DNA of 64,000 nt from Gammaproteobacteria bacterium (GCA_021773835.1 JAJFJQ010000073.1:1-64000), one strand, 5' to 3'; positions 33,667 through 43,220 are shown, counted from the first letter of the stretch. The notes: generated by a model not told the origin, from the sequence alone. Program-made: numbers and translations.

Positions 33667-34422
33667 TTATTTGCCATGCCGGCCTACCCCAGCCGCGAAT
33701 CGGGCCGCGCCGGATTGCGCGTCGTTGGCCTTGGCCGTTTCGGCTAAGGCAATTTCGTGGGCAAATGCCTCGCTCAAAGAAAGGCCCGCTTGCTCATCGG
33801 CGGAGCGCCGGTCCGAGTTGAGGGCTGTCTGTGGCGTTGCGGCGATCTGCTTAGCAAGCGTGATCGCAGCATCTAATACCGAACCGGATTGGATGAGGCG
33901 GGTGATTAAGCCTATCCGTAACGCCTCTTCGGCCTGAACGGCGCGGCCGGTTATCAACATATCCTGCGCGAAACCCATTCCAATAACACGCGGCAGTCGA
34001 ACGGTGGTTCCGTCACTCATCGGCACGCCAAATCGACGCGAAAAAACGCCAAATACTGCTGTGGTATCTGCAATCCGAACATCACAGCGCAGCGCAACGC
34101 CGAGACCGCCAGCGCAAGCGTGGCCAGCAATGGCGGCAATGATGGGTTTGGTTAAGATGCGGCCGTTTGGTCCATTCGGACCGGCCCAGGGTTCGTACTC
34201 TGCCCCGGTGGCCGCCATTTCTTTGAGATCCGCGCCAGCACAGAAACTGCCTTCTGCACCGGTTAATACCGCAACCTTAAATGTATCGTCTTGCTCAAAG
34301 TCCTCAAAGGCGTGCGTTAAAGCCTGCGCGGCCTCGTTATCAAGTGCGTTGCGTACCTCCGGTCGATTAATCGTAATAATCCGAACCGGGCCATCGCCTG
34401 AGACTACGATCTTCTCACTCAA
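33667..34422 (-). CDS. Crotonase (enoyl-CoA hydratase) superfamily protein lacking catalytic Glu
   Basis: 251 residues: start RIITINRPEVRNALDNEA, oxyanion-hole segment FCAGADLKEMAA and HACAGGLGVALRCDVRIA, then RRFGVPMSDGTTVRLPRVIG. Both catalytic glutamates of hydratases are missing (the CELA position reads GVAL, and the PEI position reads FSR). This places it in a crotonase subgroup of unknown reaction rather than as a fatty-acid hydratase. The oxyanion hole is kept, so CoA-thioester chemistry is still likely. The hairpin at 33593 follows its stop. Confidence 0.8.
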   Translation of the reverse strand: MSEKIVVSGDGPVRIITINRPEVRNALDNEAAQALTHAFEDFEQDDTFKVAVLTGAEGSFCAGADLKEMAATGAEYEPWAGPNGPNGRILTKPIIAAIAGHACAGGLGVALRCDVRIADTTAVFGVFSRRFGVPMSDGTTVRLPRVIGMGFAQDMLITGRAVQAEEALRIGLITRLIQSGSVLDAAITLAKQIAATPQTALNSDRRSADEQAGLSLSEAFAHEIALAETAKANDAQSGAARFAAGVGRHGK

Positions 34423-34562
34423 TACGCTGTCCTCATTGTTGGGCGAATACCTTGCCGAGGGGAAAAAGCGGGAATCAGGGACAGACCACGTCTATTCAGA
34501 CGATAAAACGTTGTCTGCCTCCTCGACGCCTAAACGCTCGAAGAAGTTTACGTTTCTACTCG

Positions 34563-35225
34563 TTAGTCGGCCGCGAAGCAGTAAAATAGGCCTGCCCCGC
34601 CGGTTCCCACCAGGTTCTGCTGGCTGCAGCCGCGCGATGCGTGAGTAGAGTTCCACGATAGGTTGCCACCGCCTTGCCGATCATGGTGGCCCACCCGCGC
34701 GCTGCCCTTGCCGTCTTCCGAACTCGTCCAATTACTGCAGGTATAGTCGCCTTCCTCCCACGGAAAAAAGGCCGTGCCGTCGTCCCTGGTACCGGTGAGG
34801 ATGTCGTGTTTGTTTGGCTTGTCGCCGCGTCCGTTAATCACCTTCCCGTTTTCATCCAGCGCGGTGCGCTTGACGATATTGCCGCGCAGGTGCAATTGAT
34901 CGAGATCGCTCGCGATTAATTCGCCGCGCGCGTTATACCAAGGGCCTTTGCCGATCCGGTCGCGTGCGGACAGACCAAACGCTTTGCCGTCGGGTGATTG
35001 TGTGCTGAGGTAGGCGCGCCATTGTCGCCCTTCAGTTCCGGCCGCTTTGGCCAACTTGGCGCAGTGCGCATCGGCCCCTTCGAGTCCACCAAGATCGGCG
35101 CCGTTACCAATACCAACGCTAGTAATGAAGAAACCCATTGGATTATCGGCTGCTACCGTAGTGCCCGTCACAATCAGTAGTGCGGAGACGATTACAATTG
35201 TTCTGGTGGTTGCTGTTGGTGTCAT
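34563..35225 (-). CDS. Secreted protein, possibly C-type-lectin-like
   Basis: 220 residues with a signal peptide (IVIVSALLIVTGTTVAA) and a mature domain starting NPMGFFITSVGIGNGADLG. Motifs GADAHCAKLAKAAG and WRAYLST near the start, and CSNWTS and RGCSQQNLV near the end, with cysteines likely in disulfides, recall bacterial DUF1554/endostatin-like domains of the C-type lectin fold. That link is tentative. AGGAG nine bases upstream supports the start at 35225. No neighbour suggests a role. Confidence 0.65.
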   Translation of the reverse strand: MTPTATTRTIVIVSALLIVTGTTVAADNPMGFFITSVGIGNGADLGGLEGADAHCAKLAKAAGTEGRQWRAYLSTQSPDGKAFGLSARDRIGKGPWYNARGELIASDLDQLHLRGNIVKRTALDENGKVINGRGDKPNKHDILTGTRDDGTAFFPWEEGDYTCSNWTSSEDGKGSARVGHHDRQGGGNLSWNSTHASRGCSQQNLVGTGGAGLFYCFAAD

Positions 35226-35387
35226 ATGAGGTTTCTCCTGGGGTAGGGCGCATATCCGACACGGTAGTTTCGGTTCGCGATGGCACAACTGTAGAGTGCG
35301 GTTGACGGCCGGTCAACGGACTCCTTTTTTTTGGGCAGTAAAGCGATGTCTGTTGCGGTTTTTGCAATACCAAATGCAATGCGGTTT

Positions 35388-36107
35388 TCACCAGCCTCGC
35401 ACAAGCAAGACGATCCCACCGGCCGTACAAAGCGTTAAAACCATGGCGCGGGTCGCTTGTTGATTCAGGTGGCCGGCGAGGAACTTTGAGCATGCAAACC
35501 CCAACAACATGCCGGGCATGAGCACAACAGAAAGTTTTACTTCCTCCCAGCCGAGACGTCCGGCGGCGCTTAGCGCGATCAATATGATCGGCGAGGTAAT
35601 TAGAAAGTACGCTGACAAGGTGCCGCGCAAGGCCGGCCCGGGTAAGCGTTGATAGAGCAGCGCCACGGGTGGTCCGCCGACAGACGTTATCGTACCCATA
35701 AATCCGCCTATTACGCCTGCGATACTCGCGCTCCAGGCCGTCAGTGGCGGCCGCCAACCCAACAAACTCACAACTACTGCGAACAGCAATAGTGATCCGA
35801 ACAGGGTTGCGTAAGTTGATTCGCTGACGCGTGTTAGCGCGAATCCAGCAGCAAACGCACCCACCGCGCAAGCCCCGACGAGCCAGCCAAGCTGACGAAA
35901 CTGCACGTCTTCACGGTTAACCCATGCAACGAGGCAAACGATGATTACCGAATTGATGATGATCGGCGCGGGTACGAGTTGCGGATAGAGGAACAACAGC
36001 AATGGCGCGCACACGAAGTTGAATCCGATGCCGATTACGCCGTGGATCGCGGCCGCGATAAACGAAATCAATATGCACAGCGCAATACCGAGCGGCTCTG
36101 TAGGCAT
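35388..36107 (-). CDS. TauE/SafE-family membrane exporter
   Basis: 239 residues with about eight membrane helices. The two family motifs are present: AAIHGVIGIGFNFVCAPLLL near the N-terminus and GVIGGFMGTITSVGGPPVAL in the second half. The family exports sulfite, sulfoacetate or other organic anions; specificity is not visible. The ATG at 36107 is preferred over an in-frame TTG at 36143. No obvious ribosome site is seen. Confidence 0.82.
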   Translation of the reverse strand: MPTEPLGIALCILISFIAAAIHGVIGIGFNFVCAPLLLFLYPQLVPAPIIINSVIIVCLVAWVNREDVQFRQLGWLVGACAVGAFAAGFALTRVSESTYATLFGSLLLFAVVVSLLGWRPPLTAWSASIAGVIGGFMGTITSVGGPPVALLYQRLPGPALRGTLSAYFLITSPIILIALSAAGRLGWEEVKLSVVLMPGMLLGFACSKFLAGHLNQQATRAMVLTLCTAGGIVLLVRGW

Positions 36108-36193
36108 AGTCAGTGGATCTGATAATCGCTTTGTGTTTTGCAACGCTCAACCGAACAGGCGCGAGCGGAATATTAATTGGTTGCAAATATCGG

Positions 36194-37129
36194 TTATGGC
36201 ATCAAGGCCTCACGCAATACCCCACAGGCATCGTCGAGCGCGGTTAAACCGGCGTCAACTTTCGCGCCCATGCGCGCAAAGCCATGGATCACCCCTGGGT
36301 AGCATTTGTACTCAACCGGACATCCGGCGGCCATTAGTGCTTCGGCGTAGGCGCGCCCTTCATCGCGCAAGGGATCGAATTCGGCGGTTTGAACAAAAGC
36401 GCGCGGTAAGTCGGTGTGGCTAGCGCACAGTAGCGGCGAGGCGCGCGGGTCCGAACGTGTCGTGCGGTCCGGTAGATATAAATCGGTAAACATCTCCAGT
36501 GCTTCCCGGGTCAACATATAACCGGTCGCGTTTTCACGTAGGGAATTATTGTCGGCCGTGAAATCGACGGCCGGATAGATCAGTAGCTGCAATGCAAGCT
36601 TTGGTCCCCCAGTGTCACGCATCTCGATCGTTACAGCAGCAGCGAGATTACCGCCAGCCGAATCGCCACCTATCGCAACCCTAGTCGCATCGACTTCGAG
36701 TTTACCGGCGTTATCGATCACCCAGTGAACCGCTGCAATGCAATCGGCGAGACCTGCGGGAAATTTGTGTTCCGGCGCGAGGCGGTAATCAACCGAAATG
36801 ACCACTGCACCCGAGCCGTGCGCGAGATGTCGGCACATATGGTCATGCGTGTCCAAGTCACCAACCGCCCAACCGCCACCGTGGTAGAAGATAAGACATG
36901 GCGCGAGACTTGCGCCATCACCTTGCGGACGATAGATACGGATAGGAACGTCGCCGGCTGGCCCGGGAAACGCCGAGTCGACCACGCTATTCAATTCACC
37001 AGTTGCATGTCGAAACGCGGAGATTGTCGCAGCGTAGCCATTACGTACGGCAATATGATCGCTACCATCGAATGGTGCACTGCCGGCAGCGGCTTCGATC
37101 AGCGCGCGGCATTGGGGATCCAAAGGCAT
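36194..37129 (-). CDS. Alpha/beta hydrolase, hormone-sensitive-lipase family
   Basis: 311 residues. The HSL motif FYHGGGW (oxyanion hole, about residue 80) is followed by GGDSAGGN (nucleophile Ser, about 155), with Asp in EFDPLRDEG (about 250) and His in VIHGFARMG (about 282). Enzymes of this family hydrolyse short acyl esters. GGAG lies eight bases before the ATG. It is 86 bp upstream of the TauE-type exporter on the same strand. Confidence 0.87.
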   Translation of the reverse strand: MPLDPQCRALIEAAAGSAPFDGSDHIAVRNGYAATISAFRHATGELNSVVDSAFPGPAGDVPIRIYRPQGDGASLAPCLIFYHGGGWAVGDLDTHDHMCRHLAHGSGAVVISVDYRLAPEHKFPAGLADCIAAVHWVIDNAGKLEVDATRVAIGGDSAGGNLAAAVTIEMRDTGGPKLALQLLIYPAVDFTADNNSLRENATGYMLTREALEMFTDLYLPDRTTRSDPRASPLLCASHTDLPRAFVQTAEFDPLRDEGRAYAEALMAAGCPVEYKCYPGVIHGFARMGAKVDAGLTALDDACGVLREALMP

Positions 37130-37265
37130 TTAAGCTCTCCATGAGATTGTGCTTGCGATGATAACTTATCGCACCACTGGCAAGGCAGCGGTGTTGGGAA
37201 AAATTTCGACCGATCGGATATCGTAGATTGCTATGTCCATATAGCCGGCGTGTAACCAACATGTT

Positions 37266-38396
37266 GTGACAATCCCTGCCCCCGACTTTTTCTTGCCGCC
37301 AGACTTTTTTTCACGCTACTGGCAACGCAAACCGCTTGTCCTTCGCCAAGCGCTGCCAGGCTTCCGATCGCCTTTGAGCGCCGACGAACTTGCCGGTCTA
37401 GCTTGTATGCCAGAAGTCGAGGCGCGCATCGTATTGGAAAAGGACGGTGCTGTGCCTTGGGTGGTACGCCACGGTCCATTCGAGGAAAGCAGCTTCGCGA
37501 AATTGCCGGAGAGCCACTGGACGCTACTTGTTCAGGCAGTTGACCACTGGGACAACGGCGTTGCCGCATTGCGTCGCAGCTTTCGGCCAATCCCAAATTG
37601 GCGGATCGACGATGTCATGGTCAGCTATGCCGCCGACGGCGGTAGCGTTGGGCCGCACTTTGACCATTATGACGTGTTCCTGCTGCAAGGTTTGGGGCGT
37701 CGTCGTTGGTTGCTTGGCGGCCCGGTCGGGACAGATCCGGCCTTGGTGCCAGACCTAGAGCTACGGCTGCTCAGCGATTTCGAGACCCAGAAGGAATACG
37801 TACTCGACCCTGGTGATGCGCTGTATCTGCCACCAGGCTATGCGCACTGGGGGATCGCCGAGGGTGAGTGCCTGACCTATTCGATCGGCTTTCGCGCACC
37901 CGGCACCAGCGAGCTTATCGACGACTTCGCGGCCCGGGTGGCCGAGCAATTGCCTGAATACGAACGCTACGAAGATCCCGAAGATCTTGAAGACGTCGCG
38001 ACGCACCCGGGTGAGATCACCGAAGCTGTCATAACCCGCCTCCGCAATATCGTTCTCGATCGGCTCAGCGAGCCGGCAATGGCCGCATGGTTCGGCACCT
38101 ATGCGACGATGCCAAAATATCCAAGTGAGCCGATTCATCTCGACCCGGCAGCAGCCGAGCGCCGCTTGGATCAGTGCACTAGTTGCCGGGCGCGTGACGA
38201 TTCGCGCTTTGCCTTTATGCGCGGAGACGGTGTTATCGAGCTATTTGTCGATGGACATCGGTTCACCTGCCAGACCACGGCCGAACAATTGATTCGGGAT
38301 CTTTGTGATGGATGTACGCTTGCGCCTGCGGACCTGGTTGAATTTCGCGGGCTGATGCTGGATCTTGTCCGCATCGATAGTCTCGAGCTCGATTAA
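37266..38396 (+). CDS. roxA: RoxA: ribosomal protein L16 arginine hydroxylase
   Basis: 376 residues of the JmjC-type 2-oxoglutarate/Fe(II) oxygenase RoxA (YcfD), which hydroxylates an Arg of ribosomal protein L16. Iron ligands are H and D of GPHFDHYDVFLLQ (about 130 and 132) and H of PPGYAHWG (about 193). The N-terminal FFSRYWQRKPLVLRQALPGF is the family start. A C-terminal winged-helix region follows. The start codon is GTG; no strong ribosome site is seen. Confidence 0.88.
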   Translation: MTIPAPDFFLPPDFFSRYWQRKPLVLRQALPGFRSPLSADELAGLACMPEVEARIVLEKDGAVPWVVRHGPFEESSFAKLPESHWTLLVQAVDHWDNGVAALRRSFRPIPNWRIDDVMVSYAADGGSVGPHFDHYDVFLLQGLGRRRWLLGGPVGTDPALVPDLELRLLSDFETQKEYVLDPGDALYLPPGYAHWGIAEGECLTYSIGFRAPGTSELIDDFAARVAEQLPEYERYEDPEDLEDVATHPGEITEAVITRLRNIVLDRLSEPAMAAWFGTYATMPKYPSEPIHLDPAAAERRLDQCTSCRARDDSRFAFMRGDGVIELFVDGHRFTCQTTAEQLIRDLCDGCTLAPADLVEFRGLMLDLVRIDSLELD

Positions 38397-38476
38397 TACG
38401 GCTAGGAGACCTTACCCTACGACTCCCATATAATCCCACCCAGTATCAACTGAGTGTCGGGGCGATATAACCATTG

Positions 38477-40294
38477 ATGATCCTTCTCGCACGCGTGCTA
38501 GTGCTGTCATTACTCGCGGTCCCTGTTGTTGCTGCTGGGACATCACCGAAGGCCGGCGACTTGTCGCCGCTCGATCCCTCGGCCTGGAGCCGGCACCACG
38601 CTGCACATCTCCTTGAGCGCGCCGGTTTCGGCGCCACCCCTGAGGAAATCGATCAATTTGCCAAGCTAACGCCGACACAAGCCGTGCGGCGGCTGGTCTA
38701 TTTTGATGGCGTGCCACCAGTCAAGTTGCCGCCCTTCGAGCATTCCGGGGTTTTTAAAGATGGATTGGACCCCTTTCCATCGAGCCGCCCGGCAACCACC
38801 GCGCTGGCTAAAGAGACTGGCGAAGCCTTAGGGATCAAAGTTAAACAATCGGGTAACCGTCCGCTGCAACCAGTGGTCAATGAATTCTTCTACTGGTTAC
38901 GCGCGAGTCGACTTGAGACCGATCGAGTGGTCTATTGGTGGGCCAATCGCATGCTCGCATCGCCGCGTCCTTTGGAAGAAAAAATGGCGCTGTTCTGGCA
39001 CGGCCACTTCGCTACCAACGAGGACAAGGTGCGCGATTATCGCAAGATGCTGAAGCAGCTCAATCTGTTTCAGACCGAGGGGCTCGGCGATTTTAGGACC
39101 TTGCTGATAGGTGTCGCCCAAGACCCTGCGATGCTCGCATTTCTCGATGCGGGCGTTAACGTCAAGGGCGCGCCGAATGAAAATTTCGCGCGCGAGATCA
39201 TGGAATTGTTCACCATGGGCGTCGGCAATTATGGCGAGAAGGATATTCGCGAGGCCGCACGCGCGTTCACAGGCTGGAATTATGTCGGGCTCGATTTTCG
39301 GGTTAACCCAGAGCAGCACGACGACGGTATGAAGGAGGTTCTAGGGCACACCGGGGCATTTAACGGTGTCGACGTGATCGATATTATTCTCGATCAAGAT
39401 GTCACCCCGGAATTTATGGCGGCGAAAATTTACCGTTACTTTGTTCGCGAGACACTGGACGACGAATTGCGGCGTGCCTTGGGTGCACGACTTAAGGCCG
39501 GCAACTATGCCATCGCGTCGTTTCTTGAGACGGTTTTTTTATCGCAGGACTTCTACAGCGATGCGTCGCGCGCCACACGAATAAAAAGTCCCGTCGAGTT
39601 GCTTGTATCGACTTACCGCAAACTGGGGCTGGAACGGATCCCGGGCGCACCGGATTTCAATCTCGTGAGTGAGGCATTGGGGCAACGCTTAATGCATCCA
39701 CCCACGGTCGCCGGCTGGGCCCAAGGTCGAAGCTGGATCACCCCAGGCCTACTGCTCGAACGCGGCAATTTTGCCCTGGATGTGATGTTCGCCGATCTTT
39801 CATTTATTCCACAGGACCGGTACCCATACTATGCCGGCGGCGATGAGATCCGTGCCGTCGATGCACGCATCCGTGTCGGCCTCGACATGACTTCGGCGAC
39901 CAAGCCATCGCAAACCGACACCAGTAGCGACATGATGGCCATGTCGAATGCTATGGCCGATCGCGACGAAATGTTTAATACGCGGTTCGCCAGCTACCGC
40001 GGGTGGCAGATGGCGATTGAGCAGGTGAAGCCTATCGAACGCAGTATCGCGCAGATCGATTTGACCGGCATGGTAATGAGTGCACGCCTGACCACCGCGG
40101 ATGCTGTTGTCGATTATTTCGTGCGTCGATTTCTGTCAGTGCCCCTGGATGAATTGACGCATACGCGGCTGACGGAATTTTTACAGGAACAGCTAGGCAC
40201 TGACGACATTCCCGCAGCCGCGACGTATCTTGAGGATCCGTTACGACTGCTGCTCCATGTGATCTTGAGCAGACCAGAATACCAACTGGGCTAG
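38477..40294 (+). CDS. DUF1800 family protein
   Basis: 605 residues with an N-terminal signal peptide (LLARVLVLSLLAVPVVAAG). DUF1800 blocks are clear: HLLERAGFGATPEEI, KMALFWHGHFAT, NENFAREIMELFTMGVGNY and DIREAARAFTGW, then PPTVAGWAQGRSWI. Members are large secreted helical proteins of unknown function that nearly always sit next to a DUF1501 gene, as here 12 bp downstream. A TTG one codon earlier is in frame but ATG is preferred. Confidence 0.87.
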   Translation: MILLARVLVLSLLAVPVVAAGTSPKAGDLSPLDPSAWSRHHAAHLLERAGFGATPEEIDQFAKLTPTQAVRRLVYFDGVPPVKLPPFEHSGVFKDGLDPFPSSRPATTALAKETGEALGIKVKQSGNRPLQPVVNEFFYWLRASRLETDRVVYWWANRMLASPRPLEEKMALFWHGHFATNEDKVRDYRKMLKQLNLFQTEGLGDFRTLLIGVAQDPAMLAFLDAGVNVKGAPNENFAREIMELFTMGVGNYGEKDIREAARAFTGWNYVGLDFRVNPEQHDDGMKEVLGHTGAFNGVDVIDIILDQDVTPEFMAAKIYRYFVRETLDDELRRALGARLKAGNYAIASFLETVFLSQDFYSDASRATRIKSPVELLVSTYRKLGLERIPGAPDFNLVSEALGQRLMHPPTVAGWAQGRSWITPGLLLERGNFALDVMFADLSFIPQDRYPYYAGGDEIRAVDARIRVGLDMTSATKPSQTDTSSDMMAMSNAMADRDEMFNTRFASYRGWQMAIEQVKPIERSIAQIDLTGMVMSARLTTADAVVDYFVRRFLSVPLDELTHTRLTEFLQEQLGTDDIPAAATYLEDPLRLLLHVILSRPEYQLG

Positions 40295-40306
40295 GCGGAC
40301 CAGCCA

Positions 40307-41515
40307 ATGAGCAAATTCAATCATCGACGACGTCAACTATTAGCCGGCGCCCTAGGCGGTCTAGGGGCTGCGCAATTTGCGCTGCCTGCAGCCTTTGCTA
40401 AGAGCAACTCCGCGGCAAGCGACGAAGACCGCATCCTCGTTGTACTGGAATTATCCGGCGGTAACGATGGCCTCAATACCGTCGTGCCGTATGCCGATGA
40501 TGCTTACTATCGTCAACGGCCAACGATTGGGATCAAGGCCCCGCAGGTGATTAAACTCGATGACCACTATGGTCTGAATCCCGGTATGGTCGGTTTTGAG
40601 CGGCTGTGGAAAAACGGCGAGTTGGCCATGGTCCACGGATGCGGCTATGACAATCCGTCGTTCTCGCATTTTACCTCGATGGCGTATTGGCATACGGCTG
40701 CGCCGAACAGTGGCAATGACTATGGTTGGTTTGGGCGGCTGGCCGATGCGATGGCGCCGGAGCCACGACCCAATTTTTTGATCAATATTGACACCTCGCA
40801 ATCGCTTGCCGTGCGCAGCCGCGTTCACAACCCAGTCGTATTCGACGAGCCCGATCGCTTTCGGCGTAATGGCATGCAACCAGCGCGGGCGTTGCTAGAT
40901 CATATTGGTAAGTCCGATCCGGCCAATCCGACACAAGCCTATCTTAACGACGTCGCATTGAGTGCACGCGAAGCCTCGAGTCTTGTTCGTAGCGCTTGGT
41001 CGCGATACAACTCACCAGTGGATTACGGCCTTGTATCATTGCAGTTGCCGAAGGTCGCGGCATGTATCGCAGCGGGGCTACCAACGCGCCTCTACTACGT
41101 AGCCTTCCGCAATAACGCGTTTGACACACACGTACAGCAAGGTCCGTTACACCAGCGCCTGCTAACCTACGCAGCGGATGCGGTGCACGGATTTATCCGT
41201 GATCTCGAACGTCTCGGGCACGCGGACCGCGTTACCGTGTTGGCGTTTTCTGAATTCGGGCGTCGGGTGCCGGAAAATACGAGTCTCGGCACCGATCACG
41301 GTGCCGCCAACGTCATGTTCCTCGCCGGCAAAAAAGTCAACGGTGGACACTATGGTACGGCACCTAGTCTGACCGAGCTCGATGACGGTGATAACCTGCT
41401 CCATACGAGTGATTTTCGCCGAGTCTACGCGACGGCGATCGACGGCTGGTTGGGCTTGGGTGCATCGAAAACGGTGTTAAACGGTGAATTCGAAACGTTT
41501 CCTATCTTTTCCTGA
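40307..41515 (+). CDS. DUF1501 family protein with Tat signal
   Basis: 402 residues. The N-terminus RRRQLLAGALGGLGAAQFAL is a twin-arginine export signal. The core shows VLELSGGNDGLNTVVPY, GYDNPSFSHFTSMAYWHT and VLAFSEFGRRVPEN followed by GTDHGAANVMF, the sulfatase/phosphatase-like metal-binding pattern of DUF1501. It is the partner of the DUF1800 protein and probably the enzymatic one, acting in the periplasm; the reaction is unknown. Confidence 0.87.
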   Translation: MSKFNHRRRQLLAGALGGLGAAQFALPAAFAKSNSAASDEDRILVVLELSGGNDGLNTVVPYADDAYYRQRPTIGIKAPQVIKLDDHYGLNPGMVGFERLWKNGELAMVHGCGYDNPSFSHFTSMAYWHTAAPNSGNDYGWFGRLADAMAPEPRPNFLINIDTSQSLAVRSRVHNPVVFDEPDRFRRNGMQPARALLDHIGKSDPANPTQAYLNDVALSAREASSLVRSAWSRYNSPVDYGLVSLQLPKVAACIAAGLPTRLYYVAFRNNAFDTHVQQGPLHQRLLTYAADAVHGFIRDLERLGHADRVTVLAFSEFGRRVPENTSLGTDHGAANVMFLAGKKVNGGHYGTAPSLTELDDGDNLLHTSDFRRVYATAIDGWLGLGASKTVLNGEFETFPIFS

Positions 41516-41571
41516 GCAGCTCCAATCAAATTCATCGTCGTTGTTTCACTTACTAATTTCGGAGCGCCACA

Positions 41572-42384
41572 ATGCGTCTATTCTTGATTCTAATATTTAC
41601 CGCGAGCCTTGGGTTTTTACCGACTGCTAGCGCCGACACGGCAGCGTCCATCGTTAGCGCAGCGAGCGGTACGCACCGTAGCGCGGATAACATCAAACGC
41701 AATGAGTGGCGCCATCCAGTCGAGACGCTGACGTTTTTTGGTTTGTCAGATGACATGACCGTAGTCGAAATCTGGCCGGGTGGCCGCGGTTGGTACACTG
41801 AAGTACTCGCTCCGGTCCTACGCGAGAACGGCAAGCTGTATGCAGCAAACTATGACGGTAGTACTGGTCGCGAGTATTTCACGCGCAACGCCAAAGCCTT
41901 TAGAAATAAACTTGCCGAGCAACCTGGCATCTATGACCGCGTCGTGATCACCGCGTTGATGCCGCCAGCTTCCACGGAACCCGCGCCAAAGGGCAGTGCG
42001 GACATGGTGCTCAGTTTTAGGAGTCTACACAATTGGATCCGCGATGGCATCGATGGGCAAATGTTGAAAGCGATCCACGAGGTGCTTAAACCAGGTGGTG
42101 TGCTCGGGCTCGTCGCCCATCGAGGCAACCCAGAGATGGTCGGGGTCGAATGGGCACGAAAAGGCTATGTGTCACAGGCGGAGGCGATCCGAATTGCAAC
42201 TGCCGCGGGATTTGATTTCGTCGGTAGCAGCGAGATCAATGCCAACTCGAATGATACGAAAGACTACCCCGATGGGGTATGGACCTTACCGCCGAGCTTC
42301 CGTCTTGGGGAGACCGACAAAGATAAATACCAAGCCATCGGCGAAAGCGATAGGATGACACTAAAATTTGTTAAAGCCCCCTAG
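41572..42384 (+). CDS. Exported class I methyltransferase-like protein
   Basis: 270 residues: a cleavable signal peptide (FLILIFTASLGFLPTASA) before a methyltransferase fold with VVEIWPGGRGWYTEVLAP as the SAM loop, MVLSFRSLHNWI as motif IV and GGVLGLVAHRG beyond. It matches a family of predicted exported methyltransferases. SAM is not expected in the periplasm, so either the enzyme binds something else or it works before export. GGAG precedes the ATG. It follows the DUF1501 gene by 56 bp. Confidence 0.8.
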   Translation: MRLFLILIFTASLGFLPTASADTAASIVSAASGTHRSADNIKRNEWRHPVETLTFFGLSDDMTVVEIWPGGRGWYTEVLAPVLRENGKLYAANYDGSTGREYFTRNAKAFRNKLAEQPGIYDRVVITALMPPASTEPAPKGSADMVLSFRSLHNWIRDGIDGQMLKAIHEVLKPGGVLGLVAHRGNPEMVGVEWARKGYVSQAEAIRIATAAGFDFVGSSEINANSNDTKDYPDGVWTLPPSFRLGETDKDKYQAIGESDRMTLKFVKAP

Positions 42385-42416
42385 TAACGAGGTTTGAGCA
42401 CCGGAGGACGAGAACA

Positions 42417-42992
42417 ATGAAAACGATCAACATCTCACGTGAAGAAATCGAGGGCCGTGTTGCCCGCCATCGCGACTTAAAGTGCTTGCAGGAGCAAAAC
42501 GATGGCTTTCCACAGGACGCCTTGGACGTGGCATTTGCACGCGAGCTCCTACCGGTCATCGGTTTGGACGACAAAGGTCACACGGCACTAACGGATGCCG
42601 GAGATACGCCGATTAACGGTGCCGGCGGGATGACAATGACTATGGTCAAATGCCCGCCGGGTCAGGGACCTGGCTTGCATTCGCATCGCATGACCTATGA
42701 AACATTTACCATCCTTGAGGGACGTTTCGAATTCACGTGGGGCGACCATGGCGAGGAATCCCTTACGCTTGATAAGTTCGATGTCGTGTCATTCCCACCA
42801 GGCTTCTGCCGCGCGTTCAGAAATGTGGGTGACGAGGAGGGCATCATGCAGGTCCTCATCACCGGCGGCACCCATGATATGAATGATATCGATTTCCGCC
42901 CCGAGGTCGCCGAGTCTCTACGCGAAAAATCACCCGAGCTTTTGACCACCCTGGAACAACGTGGGATGACGTTTACCGCCGGACAAGAGTAG
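42417..42992 (+). CDS. Cupin-domain protein
   Basis: 191 residues with a single central cupin: GLHSHRMTYETFTILEGRFEF for the first motif (two His and a Glu as likely metal ligands) and DVVSFPPGFCRAFRN for the second. Helical segments lie on either side. The substrate is unknown; it could be a dioxygenase or an isomerase. GGAGG is eight bases upstream. It is last in the DUF1800-DUF1501-methyltransferase cluster, 32 bp after the previous gene. Confidence 0.8.
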   Translation: MKTINISREEIEGRVARHRDLKCLQEQNDGFPQDALDVAFARELLPVIGLDDKGHTALTDAGDTPINGAGGMTMTMVKCPPGQGPGLHSHRMTYETFTILEGRFEFTWGDHGEESLTLDKFDVVSFPPGFCRAFRNVGDEEGIMQVLITGGTHDMNDIDFRPEVAESLREKSPELLTTLEQRGMTFTAGQE

Positions 42993-43032
42993 ACCACGAC
43001 GCGGTTGCTACGTGCGTTGAGGCCCGTCGCGA

Positions 43033-43069
43033 GTCCCTGCGTTGCAACATCGTTGCTGCACGGGGACTG
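43033..43069. terminator. Imperfect hairpin between convergent genes
   Basis: Arms AGTCCCTGCGTTGCAAC and GTTGCTGCACGGGGACT pair at 12 or more of 17 positions around a three-base loop. It lies 41 bp past the cupin stop codon and before the stop of the convergent YchJ gene. It could terminate both transcripts. Confidence 0.4.
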
Positions 43070-43220
43070 TTCACCCCTCAGGCCAATACAGGGCCTCGTG
43101 TCCTGTAATCGCGCGCGCCGCTGCGAAAGCTGAGTAATAGTAGGGTTGGTGGAAGTGGCGGGACGAAAAACCCATCGCTGCCAAATTCGCCTAGTAATGC
43201 CCGCTGACACCTAGCGCCCC

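Noticed and set aside
33247-33747. 166-codon plus-strand frame
   Set aside because: It overlaps the methyltransferase start, crosses the 63-bp hairpin and enters the crotonase gene antisense; no recognisable domain.
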